Shown here: one piece after another, positions 44,608 to 54,856 of the stretch
How the letters are laid out: each line of letters starts with the position of its first letter
Position numbering within the stretch: position 1 is the stretch's first letter
Source: Sphingosinicella sp.
GTDB lineage: Bacteria; Pseudomonadota; Alphaproteobacteria; Sphingomonadales; Sphingomonadaceae
Direction: 5' to 3'
Length of the DNA stretch: 64,000 bases
NCBI RefSeq assembly: GCF_013911755.1
Contig: NZ_JACESP010000005.1
Coordinates: 62,001-126,000, forward strand
Notes under the pieces: generated by a model
Databases searched by the model: none
The model's input: only the letters and a program-made list of their open reading frames with translations
Told to the model about the DNA's origin: nothing
Position numbers and translations under genes: made by a program

Positions 44608-46430
44608 GCCGCCGCCTTGCGCGATTCGCGCTTACGCTCGTGCGGGTCGAGGAAGCGCTTGCGGATGCGGATCGACTTTGGCGTCACCTCAACCAGCTCG
44701 TCGTCGTCGATGTAGGCGATCGCCTGTTCCAGCGTCATGCGCTTCGGCGGCGTCAGGCGGATGGCATCGTCCTTGCCCGAAGCGCGGAAGTTGGTCAGCT
44801 GCTTGGATTTCAGCGGGTTGACCTCAAGATCCTGAGGCTTCGCGTTCTCGCCGATCACCATGCCCTGATACAGCGGCTCACCGGGCGAGATGAACAGGAT
44901 GCCGCGATCTTCGAGCGCATTCAGCGCGTAGGCGACGGCCTCGCCCTGCTCCATCGAGATCAGCACACCGTTCTGGCGGCCCGTGATCTGGCCCTTGTGC
45001 GGCCCGTAGCTGTCGAACAGCCGGTTCATGATGCCGGTGCCCCGCGTGTCGGACAGGAACTCGCCGTGGTAGCCGATAAGTCCGCGCGACGGCGCGATGA
45101 ACGTCAGCCGGGTCTTCCCGCCGCCCGACGGGCGCATGTCGGTCATCTCGCCCTTCCGGAGCGCCATTTTCTCGACGACCGTGCCCGAGTGCTCCTCGTC
45201 GACGTCGATCACGACGGTCTCGTAGGGCTCTTCGCGGCCGTTCGGACCGTCGCGGAACAGCACGCGCGGACGCGAGATGCCCAGCTCGAAGCCTTCACGG
45301 CGCATCGTCTCGATGAGCACGCCAAGCTGAAGCTCGCCGCGTCCCGCCACTTCGAAGCTGTCCTTGTCGGCGCTTTCGGTGACGCGGATGGCGACATTGC
45401 CCTCTGATTCGCGCAGCAAGCGGTCGCGGATCATGCGGCTCGTCACCTTGCTGCCTTCACGGCCTGCGAACGGGCTGTCGTTGACGGCGAAGGTCATGGC
45501 GAGCGTCGGCGGGTCAATCGGCTGCGCGGGCAGCGCCGTCGTCACCGAAGGCTCGGCAATCGTATTGGCGACGGTTGCCGTCGAAAGCCCCGCAATGGCG
45601 ACGATATCGCCCGCCTCGGCGCTTTCCACCGGCACGCGCTCAAGCCCGCGGAACGCGAACACCTTGCTGGCGCGGCCTTCCTCGACGACCTTGCCCTCGG
45701 GGTCGAGCGCGCGGATCGGCATGTTGGCGGAAAGCTTGCCGCTGGTGATGCGACCGGTGAGAATACGGCCGAGGAAGTTGTCGCGGTCGAGCAGCGTCGC
45801 CAGCATGGCGAATGGCCCCGCCGGATCGGCGTCCGGCGCGGGCACGTGCTCGACGATCTTCTCGAACAGCGGCGTCAGGTCGCCGGAGCGCACGTCCGCC
45901 GAAAGCCCGGCGTAACCGCCACGACCGCTGGCGAAGAGCGCCGGGAAGTCGAGCTGCTCATCGCTCGCGTCGAGCGCCATGAACAGTTCGAACACTTCGT
46001 CGAGCACCTCATCGGCGCGCGCGTCCGAACGATCAACCTTGTTCACGACGACGATCGGCCGCAGGCCGAGCGCCAGCGCCTTGCCGGTCACGAACTTCGT
46101 CTGCGGCATTGGGCCTTCGGCGGCATCGACGAGCAGGATCACGCCGTCCACCATCGAGAGGATTCGCTCCACCTCGCCGCCGAAGTCGGCGTGGCCGGGC
46201 GTATCGACGATGTTGATGCGCGTCGTCTCGCCGCCGTGCGTCCACTCGACGGAGGTGCACTTCGCGAGAATCGTGATGCCGCGCTCCTTTTCGAGGTCGT
46301 TCGAGTCCATAGCGCGCTCTTCAACGCGCTGATTATCGCGGAAGGTGCCGGACTGGCGGAACAGCTGGTCCACGAGCGTTGTCTTGCCGTGGTCGACGTG
46401 GGCGATGATTGCCACGTTGCGAAGGCCCAT
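44604..46430 (-). CDS. typA: Ribosome-associated GTPase TypA/BipA
   Basis: 608 residues, EF-G-like translational GTPase used in ribosome assembly and stress or cold growth. G1 [10 protein letters not shown] (residues about 9-18), switch [11 protein letters not shown]3 [15 protein letters not shown]4 NKVDR. Domain V/C-terminal signature is [19 protein letters not shown] with [20 protein letters not shown]. It ends in a basic tail ([19 protein letters not shown]). ATG at 46430 (MGLRNVAII) fits the family; the 26-residue extension upstream is unlike TypA. Confidence 0.97.
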   Translation of the reverse strand: MGLRNVAIIAHVDHGKTTLVDQLFRQSGTFRDNQRVEERAMDSNDLEKERGITILAKCTSVEWTHGGETTRINIVDTPGHADFGGEVERILSMVDGVILLVDAAEGPMPQTKFVTGKALALGLRPIVVVNKVDRSDARADEVLDEVFELFMALDASDEQLDFPALFASGRGGYAGLSADVRSGDLTPLFEKIVEHVPAPDADPAGPFAMLATLLDRDNFLGRILTGRITSGKLSANMPIRALDPEGKVVEEGRASKVFAFRGLERVPVESAEAGDIVAIAGLSTATVANTIAEPSVTTALPAQPIDPPTLAMTFAVNDSPFAGREGSKVTSRMIRDRLLRESEGNVAIRVTESADKDSFEVAGRGELQLGVLIETMRREGFELGISRPRVLFRDGPNGREEPYETVVIDVDEEHSGTVVEKMALRKGEMTDMRPSGGGKTRLTFIAPSRGLIGYHGEFLSDTRGTGIMNRLFDSYGPHKGQITGRQNGVLISMEQGEAVAYALNALEDRGILFISPGEPLYQGMVIGENAKPQDLEVNPLKSKQLTNFRASGKDDAIRLTPPKRMTLEQAIAYIDDDELVEVTPKSIRIRKRFLDPHERKRESRKAAA

Positions 46431-46567
46431 GGGGGTCTCTTTCAGATTCGAGGAAACGGATTTGGCGCGCGCATACAGCACCTGCTGCATCGCAGCAAGG
46501 CGTGTCACCTCTTGGCGAAGCCCCCGTCACCCGATTAGAGCTTCAAAACCAACAAGGAGGATCGCCC

Positions 46568-47863
46568 GTGACCAACAGCCTGCACCCCGAAACGCTAGCG
46601 CTTCACGCCGGCTGGCGCGCGGACCCGACGACGGGCGCGGTGGCCCCTCCGATCTATCAGACGACCTCGTACCAGTTCAAAAACACCGAGCACGCGGCGA
46701 ACCTCTTCGCGCTGTCCGAACTTGGCAACATCTACACGCGCATCATGAACCCCACGACCGACATCCTCGAGCAGCGCATTGCCGCAATCGAGGGCGGCGT
46801 TGCGGCGCTCGCGGTCGCGTCGGGTCAGGCAGCGTCGGCATTCGCGATCCAGAATCTCGCCCGCGCCGGCGACAATATTGTCAGTTCTACAGACCTTTAC
46901 GGCGGGACATGGAACCTGTTCGCGAACACGCTGAGGGATCAGGGCATCGAGGTGCGCTTCGTCGACCCAGCCGATCCGCAGGCGTTCGTCCGCGCCAGCG
47001 ACGATCGCACCCGCGCCTGGTATGCTGAGACGCTGCCGAACCCGAAGCTGCGCGTGTTCCCGATCGCTGAGGTCGCCGCGCTCGGCCGGGGGCTTGGCAT
47101 CCCGCTCATCGTGGACAACACCGCCGCGCCGCTCCTCGCGCGCCCGTTCGATCATGGCGCTGCCATCGTCGTCTATTCGGCAACGAAGTATATCGGCGGC
47201 CACGGCACCTCGATCGGCGGCCTCATCGTCGATGGCGGCAATTTCGATTGGGAAGCGACGCCGGAGCGTCACCCGACGCTCAACACGCCGGACCCGAGCT
47301 ACCATGGCGCCGTCTGGACGCAGGCGGTGAAGCCGCTCGGCCCCATCGCCTACATCCTGCGCGCCCGCACCGTGTTGCTGCGCGATCTCGGCGCCGCGCT
47401 CTCGCCGATGAACGCCTTCCAGCTGCTGCAGGGCCTAGAAACCCTGCCGCTCCGGATGCCGCGCCATTGCAGCAACGCGCAGGCGGTTGCCGACTATCTG
47501 AAGAAGCGCAAGGGGATAACGAAGGTTATTCATCCCTCAGCCGAAGGCAGCGAAGCCCGTGCCCGCGCCGACAAGTATCTCTCTGGCGGCTACGGCGGCC
47601 TGCTCGGCTTCGAACTTGAAGGCGGCCGCGAAGCCGGCCGCGCCTTCATCGACAATCTGAAGTTGCTCTACCACGTCGCAAACATCGGCGACGCCCGCAG
47701 CCTCGCCATCCACCCCGCTTCGACGACGCACTCGCAGCTCTCGGAAGCTGACCAGATCGCCACCGGCGTCTCCCCCGGCTACGTGCGCCTGTCGATCGGC
47801 CTCGAGCACATCGACGACATCATCGCCGACATCGAACAGGCGCTGGTGGCCGCCGGGGCCTAA
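46568..47863 (+). CDS. metY: O-acetylhomoserine sulfhydrylase (MetY-type)
   Basis: 431 residues, PLP enzyme of the Cys/Met metabolism family. It makes homocysteine (or methionine) from O-acetyl- or O-succinylhomoserine. N-terminus [20 protein letters not shown] and [10 protein letters not shown] are MetY signatures; [22 protein letters not shown] and the Schiff-base lysine in [18 protein letters not shown] follow. C-terminal [15 protein letters not shown] is the substrate loop. GTG at 46568 has AAGGAGG upstream. The 137-bp divergent gap to typA holds no riboswitch I can recognise. Confidence 0.94.
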   Translation: MTNSLHPETLALHAGWRADPTTGAVAPPIYQTTSYQFKNTEHAANLFALSELGNIYTRIMNPTTDILEQRIAAIEGGVAALAVASGQAASAFAIQNLARAGDNIVSSTDLYGGTWNLFANTLRDQGIEVRFVDPADPQAFVRASDDRTRAWYAETLPNPKLRVFPIAEVAALGRGLGIPLIVDNTAAPLLARPFDHGAAIVVYSATKYIGGHGTSIGGLIVDGGNFDWEATPERHPTLNTPDPSYHGAVWTQAVKPLGPIAYILRARTVLLRDLGAALSPMNAFQLLQGLETLPLRMPRHCSNAQAVADYLKKRKGITKVIHPSAEGSEARARADKYLSGGYGGLLGFELEGGREAGRAFIDNLKLLYHVANIGDARSLAIHPASTTHSQLSEADQIATGVSPGYVRLSIGLEHIDDIIADIEQALVAAGA

Positions 47864-49386
47864 AGCACCCGCGCCAGCAATGCCCGGCTCGATGCATCGA
47901 ACCCTTCCCCCGCGCTGCCGTCCAAAGCGGCGCGGGCCATCTCCTTGCCCAGCTCGACCCCCCACTGGTCGAACGGGTTGATGCCGAGCAGCACCGCCAC
48001 TGTGAACGTACGGTGCTCATAGAAGGCGATCAGCGCGCCGAGCGTGTGCGGATCCAGCGTTTCAAGCACGATTGCGCTCGATGGCCGGTTACCCGGAAAC
48101 GTCTTCGCCGCTGCAAGCGCGGCATCGCCGCCGCTCATCGCCAATGCCTCTTCGGTCGTCCGCCCGCGCATCAGCGCCGCCCCCTGCGCAACGGCATTTG
48201 CCAGCAGTTGCCGATGATGGGCCGCCCCGAGCCCGTGCTCCGGCGTCTTCACCATCACGAACTCGGCAGGCACAAGATGCGTGCCCTGATGCAGCAGCTG
48301 GAACACGGCGTGTTGCGCGTCCGTGCCCGTGCCTCCCCACGTGATCGCCGCGCTTGGATGCGTCATCGCCCAGCCCTCGCGGTCAACGCGCTTGCCGTTG
48401 CTTTCCATCTCGAGCTGCTGGAGGAAGGACGGCAGTAGCCGCAGCCGCTCATCGTAGGCGAACACCGCTCGCGTCTCCGCGCCGAGCAAGGCCGCATAAA
48501 GAACGTCCACCATCGCCGCGAGAACGGGCGCATTCGCCGCCGGCGGCGCGCTTTCAAAGTGCGTGTCAATCGCCCGCGCGCCCGCCAGAAGTGCCTCGAA
48601 CGCCGCCCAGCCGAGGCTGAGTGCCGCCGTCACGCCCACTGCGGACCACAAAGAGTAACGCCCGCCCACGCTTTCCGCAAAGCCGAGCACGTTGTCGCGC
48701 GCAACGCCCCACGCCGCCGCCTTCTCGGGCGCCGCCGTCACCGCGACGAAGCGCGCCGCGCTGCCGATCCAGTTGCGCGCGCTCTCCGCATTGGTCATCG
48801 TCTCCACGGTCGTGAACGTCTTTGAGACGACGACGACCAGCGTCCGCGCGGGGTCGCAGGCGCGCATCGCGCGCTCCAGCGCAACACCGTCGATGTTGGA
48901 GATGATGTGCGTATCGTACCGCCCGGCGTTCCCGGCGAGCGCATCGACGAGCAGCGCGGGGCCCAGAGCCGAGCCACCGATGCCAATGTGGAGGATGTGT
49001 CGGATCTCGCCGAACGCCCCCGCCTCGACGCGTTCCACGAGCCGCCGCGTCGCCGCTCGCGCGGCGTCGGCCGCCGCGACCGCGGAGCCACTTCCTGAAC
49101 CCCGCTCCGCCACGTGCGTCGCCGCCCGCCCCTCGCTGGGGTTCACGACCGCGCCCGAAAACAGCGCCGCCCGCGCCGATTCGAAGCCCGATACCGTCAG
49201 CAGGTCCGCAAGCGCGACCTCCACGCCCGACGAAAGGTGCGTCTTCGAAACATCGACGTGCAGCCCCGCGACGTCCACCGAAAGCCGGCTCACTCGATCC
49301 GCTTCCGCTGCGAACAGCCCCGCCAGCGTCGGAACCTCACGCGCTGCCGCTTCCGCCGCCGCCCAGGCCCTGCTCCGCTCGTCCAT
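47860..49386 (-). CDS. pgi: Glucose-6-phosphate isomerase
   Basis: 508 residues. Interconverts glucose 6-phosphate and fructose 6-phosphate. Family blocks are HILHIGIGGSALGP, VVSKTFTTVETMTNA, GRYSLWSAVGVTAALSLG, ESNGKRVDREG and the C-terminal TVAVLLGINPFDQWGVELGKEM (the PGI signature). The first 100 residues are alanine-rich and more variable than usual. Convergent with metY, overlapping by 4 bases, and divergent from lepB with a CCCCGGACCGGGG palindrome in the 53-bp gap. Confidence 0.95.
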   Translation of the reverse strand: MDERSRAWAAAEAAAREVPTLAGLFAAEADRVSRLSVDVAGLHVDVSKTHLSSGVEVALADLLTVSGFESARAALFSGAVVNPSEGRAATHVAERGSGSGSAVAAADAARAATRRLVERVEAGAFGEIRHILHIGIGGSALGPALLVDALAGNAGRYDTHIISNIDGVALERAMRACDPARTLVVVVSKTFTTVETMTNAESARNWIGSAARFVAVTAAPEKAAAWGVARDNVLGFAESVGGRYSLWSAVGVTAALSLGWAAFEALLAGARAIDTHFESAPPAANAPVLAAMVDVLYAALLGAETRAVFAYDERLRLLPSFLQQLEMESNGKRVDREGWAMTHPSAAITWGGTGTDAQHAVFQLLHQGTHLVPAEFVMVKTPEHGLGAAHHRQLLANAVAQGAALMRGRTTEEALAMSGGDAALAAAKTFPGNRPSSAIVLETLDPHTLGALIAFYEHRTFTVAVLLGINPFDQWGVELGKEMARAALDGSAGEGFDASSRALLARVL

Positions 49387-49439
49387 CCGCCCTCCGCTCC
49401 TTGCTTGACACCCCGGACCGGGGCCAATAGTGCCGCCCT

Positions 49440-50291
49440 GTGAGCGATCCCGAAACCGTAGACCCTTCTACCGAAGCCTCCCGCGCAGTCCATCAGGCGC
49501 GGGGTGAGCAGATGCTCGGCTCGATGAAGGAAGGCCTCAGAACCATCGTCGGCGCGGTGCTGATCGCGCTGTTCCTGCGCTCCTTCGGCTACGAACCCTT
49601 TAATATCCCGTCCGAATCGATGCTGCCGCGCCTCCTCGTCGGCGATTACCTGTTCGTCGCGAAATGGCCATACGGTTACAGTCGCTATTCGTTCCCGATG
49701 GGACCGCCGATCTTCGAGGGGCGCATCGCCGGCAGCGCGCCGGAACGCGGTGACATCGCCGTGTTCAAGACGCCGAGCGACAACCGTACGGACTTCATCA
49801 AGCGCGTGATCGGCCTGCCGGGGGACATCGTCCAGATGCGCGGCGGCAGGCTTTACCTGAACGGCGACGCCGTGCCGAAGCGCCGCGTCGCCGATTTCGT
49901 CGTGCCGCAGAGCCCGAACATGGCCTGCCTGAAGGGCGAGATCTTCGTCGATGCGAGCGGCGAGCGCATGTGCCGCTACATGCGCTTCGAAGAGACGCTG
50001 CCCGGCGGCCGCAGCTATTTCGTGCTCGACAGCGATCCTGCAAGCGCCGGAGACGACACCGCTCCGTTCGTCGTGCCCGAAGGCCATTATTTCATGATGG
50101 GCGACAACCGCGACAACAGCTCCGACAGCCGCTTCAGCTTCGCCGAGGGCGGCATCAGCTTCGTGCCTGCGGAAAACCTCGTCGGCCGCGCCGAGATCAT
50201 GTTCTTCTCGACCGACGGTTCGGCAAACTGGTTCCTGCCGTGGACCTGGGTCTCCGCCGCACGTTGGGAGCGCATCGGGCGCCTCTTCTGA
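49440..50291 (+). CDS. lepB: Signal peptidase I
   Basis: 283 residues. Membrane segment at about 34-48 (RTIVGAVLIALFLRSF). Catalytic Ser60 in FNIPSESMLPRLLVGD and Lys121 in DFIKRVIGLPGD. Box E is HYFMMGDNRDNSSDSR. GTG start at 49440. Its last base is shared with the rnc start codon (TGATG), so signal peptidase, RNase III and Era form one coupled operon, the order seen in many Proteobacteria. Confidence 0.96.
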   Translation: MSDPETVDPSTEASRAVHQARGEQMLGSMKEGLRTIVGAVLIALFLRSFGYEPFNIPSESMLPRLLVGDYLFVAKWPYGYSRYSFPMGPPIFEGRIAGSAPERGDIAVFKTPSDNRTDFIKRVIGLPGDIVQMRGGRLYLNGDAVPKRRVADFVVPQSPNMACLKGEIFVDASGERMCRYMRFEETLPGGRSYFVLDSDPASAGDDTAPFVVPEGHYFMMGDNRDNSSDSRFSFAEGGISFVPAENLVGRAEIMFFSTDGSANWFLPWTWVSAARWERIGRLF

Positions 50292-50953
50292 TGGAAAGCG
50301 CCGGTTGGGCACGAGAGGCGCTCGGCCACGAATTCAGCGACGCAAAGCTGCTTGAAACCGCGCTCACGCACGGCGGGGGGCGTAAGCGCAACTACGAGCG
50401 GCTTGAATTTCTCGGCGACCGCGTGCTCGGCTGCGTCGTCGCGGCGTGGCTCTATCAGCGTTTCGACGAGACAGAGGGCGAGCTTGCCCGTCGCTTCGCC
50501 GCGCTTGTCGACAAGGGCACCTGCGCGGCAATCGCCCGCGCCATCGGCGTTCCAGCGATGATCCGCATGGATACCGCCGCGCGGCAGGCGGGTGTCCACC
50601 GGTCGGACAATGTGCTCGGCGACATCTGCGAGGCGCTGATCGGCGCGCTCTATGTCGATGGTGGCCTTCCCGCCGCCGAAGCCTTTATCCGCGGCGCATG
50701 GGCCGCGCATCTCGATCGCCCGGCCGCGGCGCCGCGCGATCCTAAGTCTGCGCTTCAGGAATGGGCGCAAGCGAAGCGCTTGCCGATTCCCGCATACGAG
50801 GTCGTCGGCCGCTCCGGCCCGGATCATGCGCCGAACTTCCGCGTTCGTGTCACCGTGCGCGGCTATACGCCCGAAGAGGCGGACGGTTCGAGCAAGCAGG
50901 AAGCGGAGAAACAAGCGGCAATCGCGCTGCTCGCGCGGGAGACGGGTGAATGA
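50291..50953 (+). CDS. rnc: Ribonuclease III
   Basis: 220 residues. The signature loop is NYERLEFLGDRVLG; the usual ERLEFLGDS is altered at the last Ser to Arg. The second catalytic pair is in NVLGDICEALIGALYVDGG. The dsRNA-binding domain begins DPKSALQEWAQAKRLP and ends with SSKQEAEKQAAIALL. It processes rRNA precursors and cuts dsRNA. ATG at 50291 follows lepB directly; the stop overlaps era (ATGA). Confidence 0.95.
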   Translation: MESAGWAREALGHEFSDAKLLETALTHGGGRKRNYERLEFLGDRVLGCVVAAWLYQRFDETEGELARRFAALVDKGTCAAIARAIGVPAMIRMDTAARQAGVHRSDNVLGDICEALIGALYVDGGLPAAEAFIRGAWAAHLDRPAAAPRDPKSALQEWAQAKRLPIPAYEVVGRSGPDHAPNFRVRVTVRGYTPEEADGSSKQEAEKQAAIALLARETGE

Positions 50954-51849
50954 GCGAGAAGACCTTTTGCGGCGTGGTAGCGGTGGTCGGCGCGCCGAAT
51001 GCGGGCAAGTCGAGTCTGGTGAACGCGCTCGTCGGCCAGAAGGTCGCGATCGTCAGCCCCAAGGTACAGACGACGCGCACGCGGCTGATGGGCCTCGCGA
51101 TCGAGGGCGAAACGCAGATCCTCCTCGTCGACACGCCCGGCATCTTCCAGCCGAGGCGCCGCCTCGACCGCGCGATGGTACACGCCGCGTGGGAAGGCAC
51201 CGCGGGCGCGGACATCGTGCTCCTCGTAATCGACGGCAAGCGCGCGATTTCGGAGGAGACGAACGCGATCCTCGAGGTGCTCGCGAACCGCCCCGAGCCT
51301 AAGATGCTCGCGATCACCAAGATCGACATCGCCGCCAAGGAGCGTCTGCTCCCCATCGCGGCCGAGGCAAACCGCCGCGTCGACTTCGCCGAAACGCTGA
51401 TGGTCTCCGCTGTCACCGGCGACGGCGTCGACGACCTCCGCCGCACGCTCGCCGCCGCACTCCCCGAAGGCCCATGGCACTTCCCCGAAGATCAGGTTTC
51501 CAACATCACCACGCGGCTCCTCGCCGCCGAGATCACCCGCGAGCAGCTCTACCGCCAGCTCCACGAGGAACTGCCCTACGCCTCCACCGTGGAGACCGAG
51601 CTGTGGGAGGAGCAGAAGAACGGATCGGTGAAGATCCACCAGCAGATCCTCGTCCAGCGCGATACGCAGAAAGCAATCGTGCTGGGCAAAAGCGGCACCC
51701 GCATCCGCGCCATCGGCTCCGCCGCCCGCGCCGAGCTGGAAACGCTGCTCGAACGCCGCGTGCACCTGTTCTTGAACGTGAAGGTGAAACCGGACTGGGC
51801 CGACGACCGGGAGACCTACCGAGATATGGGGCTCGGCTGGGTGGATTGA
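50950..51849 (+). CDS. era: GTPase Era
   Basis: 299 residues. G1 GAPNAGKSSL, switch region KVQTTRTRLMG, G3 DTPGIF, G4 TKID. The C-terminal KH domain has RDTQKAIVLGKSGTRIRAIGSAARAEL, which binds the 3' end of 16S rRNA. The protein ends WADDRETYRDMGLGWVD, typical for Era. Coupled to rnc by a 4-base overlap. Confidence 0.96.
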   Translation: MSEKTFCGVVAVVGAPNAGKSSLVNALVGQKVAIVSPKVQTTRTRLMGLAIEGETQILLVDTPGIFQPRRRLDRAMVHAAWEGTAGADIVLLVIDGKRAISEETNAILEVLANRPEPKMLAITKIDIAAKERLLPIAAEANRRVDFAETLMVSAVTGDGVDDLRRTLAAALPEGPWHFPEDQVSNITTRLLAAEITREQLYRQLHEELPYASTVETELWEEQKNGSVKIHQQILVQRDTQKAIVLGKSGTRIRAIGSAARAELETLLERRVHLFLNVKVKPDWADDRETYRDMGLGWVD

Positions 51850-51952
51850 GGGTGCCAACCGCGCCGTTACCCATTTAGGCGGAAAATTGCCCGCCTGAAG
51901 CATTGCTCCCTTGTGTGCGCCTGCCACGATCGACTGGCTTACAAGGGAGGTC

Positions 51953-53182
51953 ATGTTGCTCCGCAAACATCTATGCACCATTTCGGCATTCGCCCTCGCA
52001 GTTTCTGCGTGCGAACAGGAAAAACCAATAGACGCACCCGCTCCAACGCGCGGCACGACGAGCGCGCTCGATACTGAGGACCAAGAGATCGCCGACCTCG
52101 CCGCCAAGCCAGACAGCTGGGTTCTCGAGCAGGTGGGCGGTAAGCGCATTGTGCTTGACGGTCAGACGCTCGACCTTCGCATGCAGTATCTTTTCCACGA
52201 GGCTCGGGAAGCGGCGGCAAAGGAGGCTGAGGAGGCGAAAGCGCAGCCCCAAGAACCTGAGCCAGACCCGTTCGATGAGCCACAAAGCGCGCTCGAAACC
52301 CGGGACGATGCAAACCAGCGGTGGATCCGTCGCACCAAACCGGGGCCTGACCTCGCATCGACGACAGACGAAACCGTCACCGCGAGAGATGGCAAACCCA
52401 TCCCGGTCCGCATTTACCGACCGAAAGCCCCGGGACCGCTGCCGGTTCTGGTCTACTACCACGGCGGCGGTTGGCTGTTTGGAAATCTCGAAGCGGTCGA
52501 TCGCGCCATGCGGCGGCTGGCGGACGAAGCCAAGGTCATGATTATTTCGACCGATTATCGCCTCGCGCCGGAAAACCCCTACCCCGCGTCGTGGAACGAC
52601 GCCGAAGACGCCTATTACTGGGCGCTGGACAACGTGGCCCGGCTGAACGGCGACGCCGCCCGTATTTGCGTCGGCGGCGACAGCGCGGGGGGCAACATGT
52701 CGGTTGTGGTCACCGCACGGGCGTTAAAGGCCGGAAAACCGAAGCCTGCGTGTCAGCTGCTCTACTACGCAGCCGTGGACAACCGCAGCGTGTCCGTCAT
52801 GCGCACGCATTACGCCTCCGCGCGCTTGTTCTGGAACGGCTTCGGTCTCGATGAACCTTTCACGAACTACGTACACCAGCGCGTGTTTCCAGGCATGGAC
52901 CTGACGCAACCGGAAATTTCGCCGCTTCTAGCCGATAATTTCGCGATTATGCCGCCAACCCTCGTTGCGGCGGCCGGTTTCGATCCGCTGAGGGATTCTG
53001 ACCGTGCGTACGCGGACGCCTTGAAACAGGCAGGCATCCACACGGTCTATCTAGAATATTCAGCGCTTCCGCACGGCTTCCTCCAGCAAACCGCCGTCAC
53101 TACGGAAGCGGACCGTGCCGCCGGCGAAACTGCACGGGAATTCGGGAAGCTTGTCGCAGGCCTGAAGCCGAAGAAGCGTTGA
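51953..53182 (+). CDS. HSL-family alpha/beta hydrolase, putative lipoprotein
   Basis: 409 residues. The N-terminus LRKHLCTISAFALAVSAC-EQE has a lipobox-like VSAC with Cys20. A 110-residue acidic, helical spacer rich in Glu/Ala/Pro precedes the hydrolase domain. The oxyanion motif is HGGGWLFG, the nucleophile is in GGDSAGGN, and the acid and histidine are expected in GFDPLRDSD and ALPHGFLQ. These are hormone-sensitive-lipase (family IV) hallmarks; likely an esterase on short acyl esters. ATG at 51953 has AGGGAGG upstream; an earlier start at 51911 lacks one. Confidence 0.88.
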   Translation: MLLRKHLCTISAFALAVSACEQEKPIDAPAPTRGTTSALDTEDQEIADLAAKPDSWVLEQVGGKRIVLDGQTLDLRMQYLFHEAREAAAKEAEEAKAQPQEPEPDPFDEPQSALETRDDANQRWIRRTKPGPDLASTTDETVTARDGKPIPVRIYRPKAPGPLPVLVYYHGGGWLFGNLEAVDRAMRRLADEAKVMIISTDYRLAPENPYPASWNDAEDAYYWALDNVARLNGDAARICVGGDSAGGNMSVVVTARALKAGKPKPACQLLYYAAVDNRSVSVMRTHYASARLFWNGFGLDEPFTNYVHQRVFPGMDLTQPEISPLLADNFAIMPPTLVAAAGFDPLRDSDRAYADALKQAGIHTVYLEYSALPHGFLQQTAVTTEADRAAGETAREFGKLVAGLKPKKR

Positions 53183-53227
53183 CCAGTGAGGACGCGAAGC
53201 GCGGCAAGGCCCCGATCCTTGCCCCGC

Positions 53228-53917
53228 TCACGCACCCCCGCCCGAAAGAATGAGCGCGACAACGACCAGGTAGAACGCCGCCTCGAAATACACCCAGAGC
53301 GTATTGGCGATCGCCCTCGGCCATGAGATCGTCAGCGCGCGGCGGAATTGCATTGTCTGCACCGTCCAGTACCAGAGCGTCGACGCCGCGAAGAGGATAG
53401 GCTCCGCGCCCGCCCGCATGCCCACAATGTCGTAGCTCGTCACCAGCCACAGCATGAACGCATAAATGGCCGCGAGATAGCATTGCCCGTAAAACGCCGG
53501 TCGCAGGTTCTTGCGTTCCAGCGGCAGTCCGCGTGCGCGCACGTACCGAAGCGCGGCGAATAGCGGCAGCAGGCCGAACAGGAACGCCCGCAGCATCACG
53601 AAATGTTCGTCCGAAGCAAAGAAGGTCCGCACCTCTTCGTTCTTCGCCGGAATCTGCGGCAGCGTGCCGAACGCGAGTTCAAGCCCGTGCAGCAAAAGCA
53701 GCGTCAGCAGCAGCAACAGCGGCGGGCTCAGCGTATCGGTATATTGTTCGTCCTCGGCGTCGGTCTGCTCGTGGTCCGAATAGGTGATCATCTTCAACGG
53801 GTGCCGCAGCACCAGCCACAAGGTGCGCGGAAAATAGATGAGCCACGTCAGGACTTCGAAGAGCAGATCGCCGAACGACCGGATCAGCTTCAGAAAATCC
53901 ACGTGCGCGCTCCACAC
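53228..53917 (-). CDS. Integral membrane protein, unknown
   Basis: 229 residues. Membrane segments occur at about 17-37, 67-83 (a Leu-rich run LSPPLLLLLTLLLLHG), 106-123, 143-160 and 205-225. A charged acidic loop (DHEQTDAEDEQYTDT) lies between the first two. I do not recognise the family with certainty; permease-like and Yip1-like small membrane proteins look similar. GTG at 53917, with an in-frame GTG at 53902 also possible. Separated by 59 bases from the N-acetyltransferase gene. Confidence 0.7.
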   Translation of the reverse strand: MWSAHVDFLKLIRSFGDLLFEVLTWLIYFPRTLWLVLRHPLKMITYSDHEQTDAEDEQYTDTLSPPLLLLLTLLLLHGLELAFGTLPQIPAKNEEVRTFFASDEHFVMLRAFLFGLLPLFAALRYVRARGLPLERKNLRPAFYGQCYLAAIYAFMLWLVTSYDIVGMRAGAEPILFAASTLWYWTVQTMQFRRALTISWPRAIANTLWVYFEAAFYLVVVALILSGGGA

Positions 53918-53976
53918 CTTTCCGCAGACCGGCCATGTCTAGGACGACACGCTTGCCTGCGTAAACCGTTCGCGCG

Positions 53977-54798
53977 CTAGTCGAACTCCCCCTTCGGCAA
54001 CGTCTCGACCTTCGCCCACACCGCTGCGACGTCCGGCACGTCCAGCCCGAACACGCCGCTGAACGCTGCGGCGAGGTCATCCGCGCTCGTCATCGCGTTG
54101 GTCGTCATGCCGCCTGCCGTCAGCGTGCGCCGCGTGCGGTTGACGATCGATTCGATGCGCCCGTCGAAGTGGCGCATGACCACGAGGTTGCCTCTGAACG
54201 GCGAGCCTGCTTCCGTCATTAGCCAGGCCTGCTGCGCCGCAAGCTGGGGCTCGTCGGCGTAGTCCGCCTTGAAGTCGAAGCTCGGTGCCGCGCCGAAACG
54301 CTGGTTGCGGAAGCGCAGCCAGTCCGCGTCCGCCGCTTCGATGCCGAAATCGTGGAACTCGTGGCTATGGTCGCCGATCGCGAGCGGGATCGGCCGCGCG
54401 GGCGCATCGCCAAGGCCGCCATCCACCAGCCACGGCTGTTCGAGGTCCACGCGCAGCGTCAGGTGGTTTCCCACAACCGCGTCACCGAGTTCGGCGCGGC
54501 GCACACCGCCGCACAGACGCGTTACCTGAAACCCTGCCGCGGAGAGCGCGGCGCCCAGAAGTCCGTTCATCTCGTAACACCAGCCGCCGCGCGTACCGCC
54601 GATCATCTTGTCGAACGCTGCCGCCGGGTCGATCGCGTTCGGCCAGCCCATGAAGGCGTCGAGCACTTCCCATGTAAAGGCGCGCACGTGCCCCCGCTGG
54701 AACGCGGCAAGGCGTTCGAGATCGGGGGCGCCGTCGCGTGGCACGCCGATACGCGAGCAGTAACGGTCCATCTGCGCGGGTGTCAGTTCGGTCAGCAC
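53977..54798 (-). CDS. nat: Arylamine N-acetyltransferase
   Basis: 273 residues. The catalytic triad is visible: Cys74 in GGTRGGWCYEMNG, His114 in VGNHLTLRV, Asp128 in LVDGGLGD. The N-terminal DRYCSRIGVPRDGAPDLERL is typical. It transfers acetyl from acetyl-CoA to arylamines and hydrazines. Divergent from recO with 58 bases between. Confidence 0.95.
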   Translation of the reverse strand: MLTELTPAQMDRYCSRIGVPRDGAPDLERLAAFQRGHVRAFTWEVLDAFMGWPNAIDPAAAFDKMIGGTRGGWCYEMNGLLGAALSAAGFQVTRLCGGVRRAELGDAVVGNHLTLRVDLEQPWLVDGGLGDAPARPIPLAIGDHSHEFHDFGIEAADADWLRFRNQRFGAAPSFDFKADYADEPQLAAQQAWLMTEAGSPFRGNLVVMRHFDGRIESIVNRTRRTLTAGGMTTNAMTSADDLAAAFSGVFGLDVPDVAAVWAKVETLPKGEFD

Positions 54799-54856
54799 GA
54801 TTCACGCCCCCGTATATCGTTTGACGCGCCTCTAGCGCCTCGGCGATGATCCGCCA

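Noticed and set aside
46431-46567. SAM riboswitch upstream of metY
   Set aside because: I looked for SAM-I, SAM-II and related conserved cores in the leader and could not find one; the gap is only 137 bp and is shared with typA. A covariance-model scan would settle it.
49411-49423. CCCCGGACCGGGG palindrome as a lepB terminator or operator
   Set aside because: Short, very GC-rich sequence in a GC-rich genome; chance is too likely to call it a feature.
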